Origin: Strobilurus pachycystidiatus
Taxonomy: Eukaryota; Basidiomycota; Agaricomycetes; Agaricales; Physalacriaceae
Assembly: GCA_019915135.1 (NCBI GenBank)
Contig: JAHLMK010000014.1
Coordinates: 558,001-622,000, forward strand
Length of the DNA stretch: 64,000 nt
Direction of reading: 5' to 3'
Shown: positions 44,163 through 55,378 of the stretch, in pieces
How positions within the stretch are numbered: position 1 is the stretch's first letter
Layout of the letters: every line of letters begins with the position of its first letter
Notes under the pieces: generated by a model
The model's input: only the letters and a program-made list of their open reading frames with translations
Told to the model about the DNA's origin: nothing
Database searches by the model: none
Made by a program: the position numbers and the translations under genes

Positions 44163-45586
44163 ATGTCCAACTCATTTTATATTAACGTTTCCATCATGCA
44201 AGTCGCGTCAGAATGCCCCCATTGCAGGGGCGATCGGGCGATCACACAGCTTGGCATGGAACCGCCACCAACGCCAGAAACTACACTTCGTCACGCGATT
44301 GCTGCCCTCAAGACTGCCTACACGGCTCTGCCAGATGTCCCGGAAGACGCCTCGCCCCATACTCGCACCAAGCGTCGTCAAGTCTTTGGCGAGACGCGCA
44401 CCTTTTTGGCTTCTATGACTGCAGACTTGGATAGCGCCGCACAGCCGATGGAGGATGATGAGGATGATGAAAGACAGAGCCCTTTGGTGCGTGTCCATTT
44501 CTCTACAAGTAGCGCTGTTCTCACTATAGTCTAGCCTTCGCCTGCCGAAGAGCTCTTCCAGCATCTTGACTGGGATGTTGCTCCGTTCTCTGCTGTGGCC
44601 TTCAAGATCACTTTGCTCGAATACCCGTACTCTGGATCCCTCCCGAAAGCGGAAGCCAAAGCCTTTGGGAGGCTGATTGCCGGCTACCAGGACTCTGCAG
44701 CCAACTGGGTGCGCGCGCGCGTACTTTCTCTTCCCACCACATTTTCCTCACACATTCTCCCAGACAAGGCGCCTGGAATCTGTCGTATGCACTCGAACTA
44801 CTTGGACTGAAATCTGTGAACGTGCCAAGAAACTCGACGACCTTGCCGACGAAAGCGACCGCTTCGCTAAGATCAATGAAGTAGCACTGATCACACGATG
44901 ACTGTTGTCTATACTGATTGTGACCCCTTTTAGCTGATTATCTCTCAAATCCACGTTGGCGCTGCCGAAGGACTGGTCGACTACATCCTCCGTGCTACTC
45001 TCTACCTCAAGTACGCTATTGCCTGGACCGAACACGACCATGGTGAAGGAAGTCAAAACTGGAAATCAAACATGACTTGGAAACAGTTCTCGCAAGCCAA
45101 TACATCCATCTTGACCCTCGAACGAAACGCTGTCGGGACGCTCCAAAAACGCTACAAGAGGAAAATCAAAAAGGACCTCGACGCTTATCGACGCGCTCAT
45201 GAGAAAAAGGTAGAGTCATACAAAGTCCTCCTACAGCTATACGACCGTGTACGTTGCGTCTCTTCATATCTTGATTGCTTCGCTTACCTGCTGTCCAGTT
45301 TGGCCCCATCGTCTTTCTCGATCGCATCTGGGACCCAGATCGCAAAACTCGAGGACTCAACCGCAGCAAAACCTTTCTCCCGCTTCTTCAAATGGTCTGT
45401 GAAGACTTTCTGGTGGACAACAATGGCTTGCCGTATCCTGAGATTAACTTTGATATATGCACCGAAACATTGTATCATGTTCTTGCAGTGTTGAGTGGTT
45501 CAGAGGAGCTGGTTAATTTTGTACATGACTTTCTTCTTGCTCATCCTCCGTCATGCACGATAGATCACACATGGGCTCGTAATTAG
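44163..45586 (+). CDS. Unknown helical protein (duplication unit 1)
   Basis: Not recognised. The start is ATG 44163 or, more probably, ATG 44196 (MQVASECPHCRGDR), where a CPHC knuckle follows. Exons read: a first exon to about 44485 with an acidic stretch (DDEDDERQ); PSPAEELFQHLDWDVAPF; an exon with WTEICERAKKLDDLADESDRF; an exon with SQIHVGAAEGLVDYIL and a lysine-rich helix (KRYKRKIKKDLDAYRRAHEKK); and a last exon FGPIVFLDRIWDPDRKTR to the stop at 45586. A GT-AG intron separates each pair. It lies upstream of a recombinase-like gene on the same strand and could be part of the same mobile or domesticated unit. Confidence 0.55.
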
Positions 45587-45752
45587 AATAACAAGCTGTA
45601 AACGTAAATAATCAAAAGTTGAATGTCAAGATTTCACGTGGCACATCCTCCTCCTTCTTATCCACCATGGATCGTCCCATTCTGGTAGCCAAACATACGC
45701 ATACTCCGACGCGATATAACGGCGCGACGCGTTCCTCTGTCCTGCTATCATC

Positions 45753-47039
45753 ATGGCGCCCAACGACCTCTTCTCCGTTGCGCGCTCTGACATCGCCAGC
45801 CTCACACACAGCCTCGGCATCAGGCGTGGCGACGATGATCCCAATCCCACCCACCCACCTCCTTCTGGCTCCTTCCGCTCCTTGGAGCGTCCCCTGGCGC
45901 CAGCCATCGAGAACGATGCTGAATACAACCGGCGGCGCAAAAAGAATGTGTCCCAGGCAAGCCTTTACATTCGTCCAGGATTTTCGCCTCTCTGACGCGC
46001 TCATAGCACATTGGCGATGCCATCTTTGACCCCGATGTCCTAGAGGCGCTAGAGCAGGATGTTGCCGACGTGTATCTTGTAGAACTCGAATCCACAGAGG
46101 CGGACAGCACTTTGCAGTCTCGAAAGCGAATTGCCGCCGATTACCACAATATCGTGAAGGCCAGGAGTCCCCAGGTCGTAGCTTTGGAACAGCATTGGGA
46201 TGTCGAAAACGTCAAACGTTTCATCCCGTTGCTCATCATATTCCTGGTTCGTCCTCCCGGTCATGTTTCATAGCGCATATATTCACTGATCATTCAGGTG
46301 CTCACCTCCAAGCCTCGTTCAAGCGGAGATGAACGCATCTGCGCATCTACCCTCGTCGGCTTCCTGAGCATTATTCTTGCCCTCATCGTCCGGCATTGTC
46401 GGGATCCAGAAACTGGTCGGCGATGTGGCCTACGACTCCTCACAGAACTGGACTATTACTCGACGTTAAAGTCCACGGTATTCAACGGTGCGTTTCCCAA
46501 CTACCCGACAACACACGCTCATCCCTGCTGTAGCCGTCCGGAAGTACGGTCTGCGCCGTCACATTGAAAAGCGCATATATTATGGGAAACCCGAGCTCCT
46601 CATGATGCTAGAGTATCTCTACGCGTCCATCACACCACACAACTGCCTCACACGAATCAACAACGGAATGAAACTCACATTTGCTCATTTTACCGGTGCG
46701 AGGCCGTCGTCATTTGGTGTCGTCTCTGCTCGGCTCAAAAAGTACAAATATGCAAGTCTCGTATCCTCTGTCGCGGTTCTTTCACTCACAACCCCATTGC
46801 AGTTTCTCAAGCTGGAGCACTTGCGTGTCTTTCGCATCTCTCGTGGTGTTTGGAACGTCAATCTCAACTTGGACTACTTCAAGAACAAGTTTGGGGAGAT
46901 TGGCGACCGCCTTCCGTTCACTCTGACTTCCGTTACCCAGGCGCACAATGTTGTGTTCTCCCCCGCGGTCTACGTCATATCATACCTCTTTGCCGTCAAG
47001 GCTTTTGTTACGAAATACGAGGTGAGTATTTTTTTTTAG
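45753..47039 (+). CDS. DUF3435/Crypton-like tyrosine recombinase, C-terminally truncated (unit 1)
   Basis: Starts at ATG 45753 (MAPNDLFSVARSDIASL). The first intron appears to be GC-AG (CAG|GCAAGC...CATAG|HIGDAIF). Helical N-terminal exons follow (VKRFIPLLIIFL, LVGFLSIILALIV), then YGLRRHIEKRIYYGKPELLMMLEYLY. The next block is LTFAHFTGARPSSFGVV, whose FTGARP-S carries the first catalytic Arg of the recombinase fold. LRVFRISRGVWNVNLNLDYFKNKFG and NVVFSPAVYVISYLFAVKAF follow, in the order seen in fungal DUF3435 recombinases (Starship captains and relatives). The expected HxxR and catalytic Tyr are absent: the frame ends at 47039, overlapping the convergent next gene. This points to a truncated or domesticated copy. 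Family assignment is from motif pattern only. Confidence 0.5.
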
Positions 47040-48145
47040 TAATCAAACAAACCCGCGAATACCGCCGCCTCTATCCGAGTATCTGCTTCCTCGTTGCTCA
47101 ACACACTGAAGCCCTCGGAAACCGCATCTTCAATAAGTAAGCTTATGTCACTCGCCTCTGCCTGAACGTTTTTAGTCTGAAGTCTTCTCGCAAATACTAA
47201 TCGCATCAGTTTCGTGGCGGGAGGAGTTGGAGAGGCGGCGACAGGCCCGGAAAGTTGTTGTAATGTATGGGCAGACGGCCTCCGTATTGCGAGCGTCGCT
47301 ATTGCAGTTTCTGTAGCGAGAGTGTTTGGTTGGGTAGCGGGAGCGGGAGCGGGAGCGGGCACAGAGGCGGGAGCTGGGGCAGGAGTAAGAGCGGAAACTG
47401 GGGCGAGAGCTGGGTCAGGAGCGGGGGCAGGCACGAGAGCTGGGGCAGGCGCGAGAGCAGGGGCACGAGTGGGAACGGATGTCAAGGCAGGTCGAGAAAG
47501 CATTGCAGATTTGGACGCTATGATGTCCGCCACATACGTCGCGCTCGTTACGTCGCGATTGCGATCCGGCTCGCGTAGAGCATGGTCGACGTCAATCGCT
47601 GTAGGTCGGAGCACATCAGTAAATATGAATCGACGAGGATGGTATTGCGCACCACAAGTCTCTACTAATTTCACGCGTGCTTCCAGAGCTAACCTCTCCT
47701 CCTGTACGACGTTGTAACAGAGGTTGAGCACCGCCTGTTCTTGTTGGCGTAGCTGTATAGTCTTGTCAAGTAGGGTGAGCGCCATTTTTTTGATTGTTTC
47801 CACGGTCCTGGCCTTCGCAGCGACGGCAATGTCGGCGTCGTTTCCGTGGTCCGCCTGCTCAGCGTCCTTCGCCTTGGGTGCGATATTCTCGAGCCCGTTC
47901 TTCTTCTTCTTCTTCCCTCCTCCACGCGTCGTCTTCTTGCCATCAGCGGTCTTCTTCTGCTTTTTTGACGACACTACGTCCTCGACCAGATCATCGTCAT
48001 CGTCGTCCGAGTCCTCTCGGGTAGTCGATTTCTTCTTCCTCTTCTTCAGAGGCGATCCAGCGTTTTCTCCTTCGCTTGATGAGGCACCGCCGATATCGAT
48101 GGGCAGAGTAGAAGCGGAGCCCTTTTTCCGCAGTCTGGGTGGCAT
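47036..48145 (-). CDS. Basic nuclear-type protein with Ala/Pro repeat (unit 1)
   Basis: Not recognised. The start at ATG 48145 (MPPRLRKKGSAST) is preferred over ATG 48208 because the basic start fits a nuclear protein. The N-terminal third is Lys/Arg/Asp-rich, with several nuclear-localisation-like patches (KKRKKKSTTRED, KKKKKNG). A helix (KMALTLLDKTIQLRQQEQAVLNL) may mediate oligomerisation. Residues about 250-290 are an Ala/Pro dipeptide repeat (PAPALVPAPAPDPALAP). The C-terminus is SDISLLIEDAVSEGFSVL. About 369 residues without introns. Its 3' end overlaps that of the recombinase-like gene by 4 bp. Confidence 0.6.
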   Translation of the reverse strand: MPPRLRKKGSASTLPIDIGGASSSEGENAGSPLKKRKKKSTTREDSDDDDDDLVEDVVSSKKQKKTADGKKTTRGGGKKKKKNGLENIAPKAKDAEQADHGNDADIAVAAKARTVETIKKMALTLLDKTIQLRQQEQAVLNLCYNVVQEERLALEARVKLVETCGAQYHPRRFIFTDVLRPTAIDVDHALREPDRNRDVTSATYVADIIASKSAMLSRPALTSVPTRAPALAPAPALVPAPAPDPALAPVSALTPAPAPASVPAPAPAPATQPNTLATETAIATLAIRRPSAHTLQQLSGPVAASPTPPATKLMRLVFARRLQTKNVQAEASDISLLIEDAVSEGFSVLSNEEADTRIEAAVFAGLFDY

Positions 48146-49289
48146 GGATGTCGGAAGCAGGATCGACGCGCATACAATCGACAATCTCGCCGCCTTTGAT
48201 CGGAACATGTGTAATTGCCTTCGTGCCTTCCGAATCCTTGTTCAGGACTCCTCTGCTTGATTCTTCTCGCCTCCAATATGGCCCACTGCCAGTGTGGCCG
48301 GTGAAAGAGCGCGTTTGAAGACTTCTTGACAATACCATGACGCCACCTTTCTGATGGCTCAGACTGAGTATCACAAAGACTATCTCTAAATCTGACAAGG
48401 CAAGAGCATGCACAGCCCATTCTGCCAGTCAGTCGGTTATCTCATGTGGCGCACTTTCAAGGTGGCGATCGGTGTTACCTCGGTAAGCGCCGAGGGACAC
48501 TACTCAATCGGAGTCGATTGACTTGGTCTTGGTGGTTCAGATAATAGATGCAAGTTGTCGGATCAACCAGCAAGACCATCCGTTTTGCCGCCAGTATGGC
48601 CCACTCCCAGGGTTGTGCATGTACAGATTGTCAGTGACTGCAGGCGAGCGTCGTGGAAAACCTCAAATACCATTACGTTCTAAGCTTGATTGAAATTTGC
48701 GAGAAAGAACTGAATGCTCGGCGGATCTCATCTGAATCGCACAAGCCCCGTCATGATGCTCTAGTTCAAGCCCAGAGCTCAGATGATGGTTTGCCTCATT
48801 GAACGGCACCGGACCGGATGACCACCGGGGCAAATAGGCTAGCGGGCTACTCGAGCTGACCCACGCAGCTCGCGCTAGAATGTGGCGTACATAATGAAAA
48901 GGGTGCTAATCTTCCGACGCGAGTACCGATATGATCAATGTCCTGGGAACGGAGTTCGTTTAGGCGACAAGCGTGAGTAGACATGCCTATGGCATAAAGT
49001 GTCACCTTGCAGATGACCTTTTACAAGTTCTAGAGCCGAAACGACACGAGTCCTGCATTTTGGCGTCAAAGACAGGGAACGGTGATGACGTCGGGAATTG
49101 CCTTATATGGGCTGAGATTACCCGGAAAATGCCAAGTGTGGGTGGAGCGTTTTTGACCCGTGCCCTGTCAGTCTCCACATTCGGGTGCTTATTATTATCC
49201 CCCTCTCTGCTCTGCTCTTCCCTCCATACACGTCGAGCTCGCTGTTCTCGACGTCCGTCACGCTCCTTCCCGCGCTGTGCCCGCTGTGA
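48146..49289. other. Intergenic between divergent genes (unit 1)
   Basis: Contains the promoters of the basic protein gene (minus) and the RNA-binding gene (plus). No convincing coding frame is seen. 55379-56522 is the identical copy. Confidence 0.45.
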
Positions 49290-50868
49290 ATGGATTCCCG
49301 ACGCCCTGTATGTTGCTCGCGCCCCTGCCCGCGCTGGCTGATGCTCATGAAATCCATCGATTCCCCGCTCTAGGATGCGTCGTCGCGATCTCCAATGCCT
49401 ATTGCCTCGCCCGCCCCCGCGTTGGCTCCGACCAACGATGACATTGAAGCCGTGATCCAAATGGCAACCTCTGCGCGGCCGTCGCCGGACGGAAGAACAG
49501 GCCCGCCGCGCGACACCCGCACCCAGTTGTTCGTCGGCAACGTGTGTTCCGCCTTTATTTTGGTTCACTTTTTGCTCATTTCCGGCTGTAGTTACCGTAT
49601 CGCGTTCGCTGGCAAGACCTGAAGGATCTCTTCCGGCAGGCGGGCACAGTCCTCCGAGCTGATGTCTCTCTTGGGCCAGACAATCGCTCTCGCGGGTATG
49701 GAACTGTGCTGCTGGCAACTGCTGAGGATGCTGGACGGGCTGTGGATAAGTTCAATGGATACTCTTGGCAGACGCGGACACTGGAAGTTCGTCCCGACCG
49801 CCTACCTCCGGACTTTGACAATACAGCCTCCGCTGTGCCATCTCCGTACCCTCTTCCCGACCTGGAATCGCTGTCTCTGTACGGCATTGATCGGCCGACA
49901 TCCTCCAGTGGCGGCGGAGGCAAGAACCTCTTCGTGGGGAATGTCAGCATCGCGTCTTCTCTCCGTGACATCACCTCTGATATCCTTATTTAGCTGCCCT
50001 TCCACTGCCAGTGGCAGGATCTCAAAGATCTATTTCGCCAGGCGGGAACCATAGTTCGCGCTGATGTTGCCCTTGGTCAAGACGGCCGCTCAAGAGGCTT
50101 CGGCACAGTTGTATTCGCTACTGATTACGACGCAGACCGAGCGGTCAAGATGTTCAATGGGTAAGTGACATCATTTTCTGTCCATTCTACCAGTCGTCTT
50201 CATTGCAGTCTAGCTATGAATACAACGGACGCCCATTGAAAGTTCACTACGATAAGTTTTCGTCGTCGGGGACTGGTGCTACGTCTCCCTCGTTATCCTC
50301 CTTTGGACAATCGTTGATGCCGCCATTCACAAGCCAACAACCCAGCTCCTCATCCCACCCCAATCACATTACGCTTCCTCCAGGGTACCTCGACTTCTCG
50401 GCACCCAATTCGCCTTACGACATCTACCCTCCACAACTCCAAATGTCGATGCCCCATCCCCACCATACGCATTCCCACATCCATCAACCTACCGCAGAAA
50501 AAGAGCCCATAAGACCGCCTTTAGCGATGTCCTCAGACAATACGTCGTCATCTACTAATTCCTCTTCAGGATCGACGAAGCTGTCCTTTGGATCTTCTCC
50601 AAACTCCCACTCCGCACCATCCTCCAGGACCTCGGAAGGAGCTCCGACATCTTCGTCGCCGCAGAATCGTCCTTCTCTGCAGCAGCAGAGTTCGTCCTCA
50701 TCTCACTCATCACATCCTCATCATCCCGGTCCAATATCTATACCTCCACCTCCAGCACCTACGTCGTTCAATATGCATCAGGAGATTGTCTGCCGCATCT
50801 ATGTACCCGCCGGTGACCGAGGCGCATTTCTCGGAGAACCCCAGTCGCGGGAGGCGATTGGGAGCTGA
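49290..50868 (+). pseudogene. Two-RRM RNA-binding protein, truncated by the duplication junction (unit 1)
   Basis: Same start and exons as the complete gene at 56523-58998. At 50781 the coding sequence runs across the duplication junction and ends after about 28 foreign codons (EIVCRIYVPAGDRGAF...EAIGS) at 50868. Both RRMs and part of the Ser/His/Pro-rich tail are kept, while about 330 C-terminal residues are lost. It might still make a shortened RNA-binding protein, but it lacks its own 3' end. Confidence 0.85.
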
Positions 50869-51395
50869 TCTTGCTGGCTGTCTCAATGATCACCGTAAGC
50901 AATGCGCTGCGTGTCTGTCCGCCGTCCTCGAACGCGCCGAGGAATGAGGATTAGTGCAAGTAAGATTGATACTCGGTCAAGTACAACACGCCGAGGGAAC
51001 CTGTAATCTTCTATAGCTGCGTGGGCATTTGCCCCAGGTGGGGCAGATTCCCGCGCTCTAATCTCCGCCCCTGCGCCCACGATCCCGGCTCTCAGTGGCG
51101 GACTCGTTTGCCCGACTGCATTGTCCAATCTCAAGTGCTTGGCCTTGATGATGATTTTGTCAATCGATAAATACACGACTGTTGACTGCCGACTTTCACG
51201 ATTCAGAGTCCGAGTTCATTGATTCACTTGCCAGCCACATCTAATCACACACTATCATTTGTCTGGAAATATTGATTCCACCAACGTCGGCGAGCTTCTA
51301 AAGTTGGCCTCCTGGTGAATATGGAATGACTGTCATTGGGTTGCACAACGACGACTAGGGAACGTACACGCCGCCACTATGGCTGAGCATATCGC

Positions 51396-52819
51396 ATGTC
51401 CAACTCATTTTATATTAACGTTTCCATCATGCAAGTCGCGTCAGAATGCCCCCATTGCAGGGGCGATCGGGCGATCACACAGCTTGGCATGGAACCGCCA
51501 CCAACGCCAGAAACTACACTTCGTCACGCGATTGCTGCCCTCAAGACTGCCTACACGGCTCTGCCAGATGTCCCGGAAGACGCCTCGCCCCATACTCGCA
51601 CCAAGCGTCGTCAAGTCTTTGGCGAGACGCGCACCTTTTTGGCTTCTATGACTGCAGACTTGGATAGCGCCGCACAGCCGATGGAGGATGATGAGGATGA
51701 TGAAAGACAGAGCCCTTTGGTGCGTGTCCATTTCTCTACAAGTAGCGCTGTTCTCACTATAGTCTAGCCTTCGCCTGCCGAAGAGCTCTTCCAGCATCTT
51801 GACTGGGATGTTGCTCCGTTCTCTGCTGTGGCCTTCAAGATCACTTTGCTCGAATACCCGTACTCTGGATCCCTCCCGAAAGCGGAAGCCAAAGCCTTTG
51901 GGAGGCTGATTGCCGGCTACCAGGACTCTGCAGCCAACTGGGTGCGCGCGCGCGTACTTTCTCTTCCCACCACATTTTCCTCACACATTCTCCCAGACAA
52001 GGCGCCTGGAATCTGTCGTATGCACTCGAACTACTTGGACTGAAATCTGTGAACGTGCCAAGAAACTCGACGACCTTGCCGACGAAAGCGACCGCTTCGC
52101 TAAGATCAATGAAGTAGCACTGATCACACGATGACTGTTGTCTATACTGATTGTGACCCCTTTTAGCTGATTATCTCTCAAATCCACGTTGGCGCTGCCG
52201 AAGGACTGGTCGACTACATCCTCCGTGCTACTCTCTACCTCAAGTACGCTATTGCCTGGACCGAACACGACCATGGTGAAGGAAGTCAAAACTGGAAATC
52301 AAACATGACTTGGAAACAGTTCTCGCAAGCCAATACATCCATCTTGACCCTCGAACGAAACGCTGTCGGGACGCTCCAAAAACGCTACAAGAGGAAAATC
52401 AAAAAGGACCTCGACGCTTATCGACGCGCTCATGAGAAAAAGGTAGAGTCATACAAAGTCCTCCTACAGCTATACGACCGTGTACGTTGCGTCTCTTCAT
52501 ATCTTGATTGCTTCGCTTACCTGCTGTCCAGTTTGGCCCCATCGTCTTTCTCGATCGCATCTGGGACCCAGATCGCAAAACTCGAGGACTCAACCGCAGC
52601 AAAACCTTTCTCCCGCTTCTTCAAATGGTCTGTGAAGACTTTCTGGTGGACAACAATGGCTTGCCGTATCCTGAGATTAACTTTGATATATGCACCGAAA
52701 CATTGTATCATGTTCTTGCAGTGTTGAGTGGTTCAGAGGAGCTGGTTAATTTTGTACATGACTTTCTTCTTGCTCATCCTCCGTCATGCACGATAGATCA
52801 CACATGGGCTCGTAATTAG
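51396..52819 (+). CDS. Unknown helical protein (duplication unit 2)
   Basis: An identical copy of the gene at 44163-45586, with the same CPHC start region, acidic stretch and lysine-rich helix. Its upstream region comes from the duplicated 43549-44162 segment, so about 600 bp of native promoter is kept, but what lies further upstream is now the truncated RRM gene. Confidence 0.55.
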
Positions 52820-52985
52820 AATAACAAGCTGTAAACGTAAATAATCAAAAGTTGAATGTCAAGATTTCACGTGGCACATCCTCCTCCTTCTTATCCACCA
52901 TGGATCGTCCCATTCTGGTAGCCAAACATACGCATACTCCGACGCGATATAACGGCGCGACGCGTTCCTCTGTCCTGCTATCATC

Positions 52986-54272
52986 ATGGCGCCCAACGAC
53001 CTCTTCTCCGTTGCGCGCTCTGACATCGCCAGCCTCACACACAGCCTCGGCATCAGGCGTGGCGACGATGATCCCAATCCCACCCACCCACCTCCTTCTG
53101 GCTCCTTCCGCTCCTTGGAGCGTCCCCTGGCGCCAGCCATCGAGAACGATGCTGAATACAACCGGCGGCGCAAAAAGAATGTGTCCCAGGCAAGCCTTTA
53201 CATTCGTCCAGGATTTTCGCCTCTCTGACGCGCTCATAGCACATTGGCGATGCCATCTTTGACCCCGATGTCCTAGAGGCGCTAGAGCAGGATGTTGCCG
53301 ACGTGTATCTTGTAGAACTCGAATCCACAGAGGCGGACAGCACTTTGCAGTCTCGAAAGCGAATTGCCGCCGATTACCACAATATCGTGAAGGCCAGGAG
53401 TCCCCAGGTCGTAGCTTTGGAACAGCATTGGGATGTCGAAAACGTCAAACGTTTCATCCCGTTGCTCATCATATTCCTGGTTCGTCCTCCCGGTCATGTT
53501 TCATAGCGCATATATTCACTGATCATTCAGGTGCTCACCTCCAAGCCTCGTTCAAGCGGAGATGAACGCATCTGCGCATCTACCCTCGTCGGCTTCCTGA
53601 GCATTATTCTTGCCCTCATCGTCCGGCATTGTCGGGATCCAGAAACTGGTCGGCGATGTGGCCTACGACTCCTCACAGAACTGGACTATTACTCGACGTT
53701 AAAGTCCACGGTATTCAACGGTGCGTTTCCCAACTACCCGACAACACACGCTCATCCCTGCTGTAGCCGTCCGGAAGTACGGTCTGCGCCGTCACATTGA
53801 AAAGCGCATATATTATGGGAAACCCGAGCTCCTCATGATGCTAGAGTATCTCTACGCGTCCATCACACCACACAACTGCCTCACACGAATCAACAACGGA
53901 ATGAAACTCACATTTGCTCATTTTACCGGTGCGAGGCCGTCGTCATTTGGTGTCGTCTCTGCTCGGCTCAAAAAGTACAAATATGCAAGTCTCGTATCCT
54001 CTGTCGCGGTTCTTTCACTCACAACCCCATTGCAGTTTCTCAAGCTGGAGCACTTGCGTGTCTTTCGCATCTCTCGTGGTGTTTGGAACGTCAATCTCAA
54101 CTTGGACTACTTCAAGAACAAGTTTGGGGAGATTGGCGACCGCCTTCCGTTCACTCTGACTTCCGTTACCCAGGCGCACAATGTTGTGTTCTCCCCCGCG
54201 GTCTACGTCATATCATACCTCTTTGCCGTCAAGGCTTTTGTTACGAAATACGAGGTGAGTATTTTTTTTTAG
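52986..54272 (+). CDS. DUF3435/Crypton-like tyrosine recombinase, C-terminally truncated (unit 2)
   Basis: An identical copy of 45753-47039, with the same GC-AG first intron, the FTGARP-S block and the same missing HxxR/Tyr end. The truncation therefore predates the tandem duplication. Confidence 0.5.
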
Positions 54273-55378
54273 TAATCAAACAAACCCGCGAATACCGCCG
54301 CCTCTATCCGAGTATCTGCTTCCTCGTTGCTCAACACACTGAAGCCCTCGGAAACCGCATCTTCAATAAGTAAGCTTATGTCACTCGCCTCTGCCTGAAC
54401 GTTTTTAGTCTGAAGTCTTCTCGCAAATACTAATCGCATCAGTTTCGTGGCGGGAGGAGTTGGAGAGGCGGCGACAGGCCCGGAAAGTTGTTGTAATGTA
54501 TGGGCAGACGGCCTCCGTATTGCGAGCGTCGCTATTGCAGTTTCTGTAGCGAGAGTGTTTGGTTGGGTAGCGGGAGCGGGAGCGGGAGCGGGCACAGAGG
54601 CGGGAGCTGGGGCAGGAGTAAGAGCGGAAACTGGGGCGAGAGCTGGGTCAGGAGCGGGGGCAGGCACGAGAGCTGGGGCAGGCGCGAGAGCAGGGGCACG
54701 AGTGGGAACGGATGTCAAGGCAGGTCGAGAAAGCATTGCAGATTTGGACGCTATGATGTCCGCCACATACGTCGCGCTCGTTACGTCGCGATTGCGATCC
54801 GGCTCGCGTAGAGCATGGTCGACGTCAATCGCTGTAGGTCGGAGCACATCAGTAAATATGAATCGACGAGGATGGTATTGCGCACCACAAGTCTCTACTA
54901 ATTTCACGCGTGCTTCCAGAGCTAACCTCTCCTCCTGTACGACGTTGTAACAGAGGTTGAGCACCGCCTGTTCTTGTTGGCGTAGCTGTATAGTCTTGTC
55001 AAGTAGGGTGAGCGCCATTTTTTTGATTGTTTCCACGGTCCTGGCCTTCGCAGCGACGGCAATGTCGGCGTCGTTTCCGTGGTCCGCCTGCTCAGCGTCC
55101 TTCGCCTTGGGTGCGATATTCTCGAGCCCGTTCTTCTTCTTCTTCTTCCCTCCTCCACGCGTCGTCTTCTTGCCATCAGCGGTCTTCTTCTGCTTTTTTG
55201 ACGACACTACGTCCTCGACCAGATCATCGTCATCGTCGTCCGAGTCCTCTCGGGTAGTCGATTTCTTCTTCCTCTTCTTCAGAGGCGATCCAGCGTTTTC
55301 TCCTTCGCTTGATGAGGCACCGCCGATATCGATGGGCAGAGTAGAAGCGGAGCCCTTTTTCCGCAGTCTGGGTGGCAT
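54269..55378 (-). CDS. Basic nuclear-type protein with Ala/Pro repeat (unit 2)
   Basis: An identical copy of 47036-48145, in the same convergent 4-bp overlap with the recombinase-like gene. The Ala/Pro repeat has the same number of units in both copies, which is notable for a slippage-prone tract and supports a very recent duplication. Confidence 0.6.
   Translation of the reverse strand: MPPRLRKKGSASTLPIDIGGASSSEGENAGSPLKKRKKKSTTREDSDDDDDDLVEDVVSSKKQKKTADGKKTTRGGGKKKKKNGLENIAPKAKDAEQADHGNDADIAVAAKARTVETIKKMALTLLDKTIQLRQQEQAVLNLCYNVVQEERLALEARVKLVETCGAQYHPRRFIFTDVLRPTAIDVDHALREPDRNRDVTSATYVADIIASKSAMLSRPALTSVPTRAPALAPAPALVPAPAPDPALAPVSALTPAPAPASVPAPAPAPATQPNTLATETAIATLAIRRPSAHTLQQLSGPVAASPTPPATKLMRLVFARRLQTKNVQAEASDISLLIEDAVSEGFSVLSNEEADTRIEAAVFAGLFDY

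Larger units (their letters stand above)
43549..50781 (+). repeat. 7,233 bp tandem duplication, unit 1
   Basis: Identical, as far as I can compare line by line, to 50782-58014, in direct head-to-tail orientation. The left edge is GAGATTGTCTGCC at 43549; unit 1 ends inside the RNA-binding gene at ...ATGCATCAG (50781), directly followed by the start of unit 2. There is no microhomology at the junction (CACATG follows the end of unit 2, GAGATT the end of unit 1). All long frames in the two units translate identically. Confidence 0.95.

Noticed and set aside
47214..47717. Gly/Ala-rich plus-strand frames (VAGAGAGAGTEAG...), and the matching frames at 54447-54950
   Set aside because: These are the antisense reading of the Ala/Pro repeat of the minus-strand basic protein gene.
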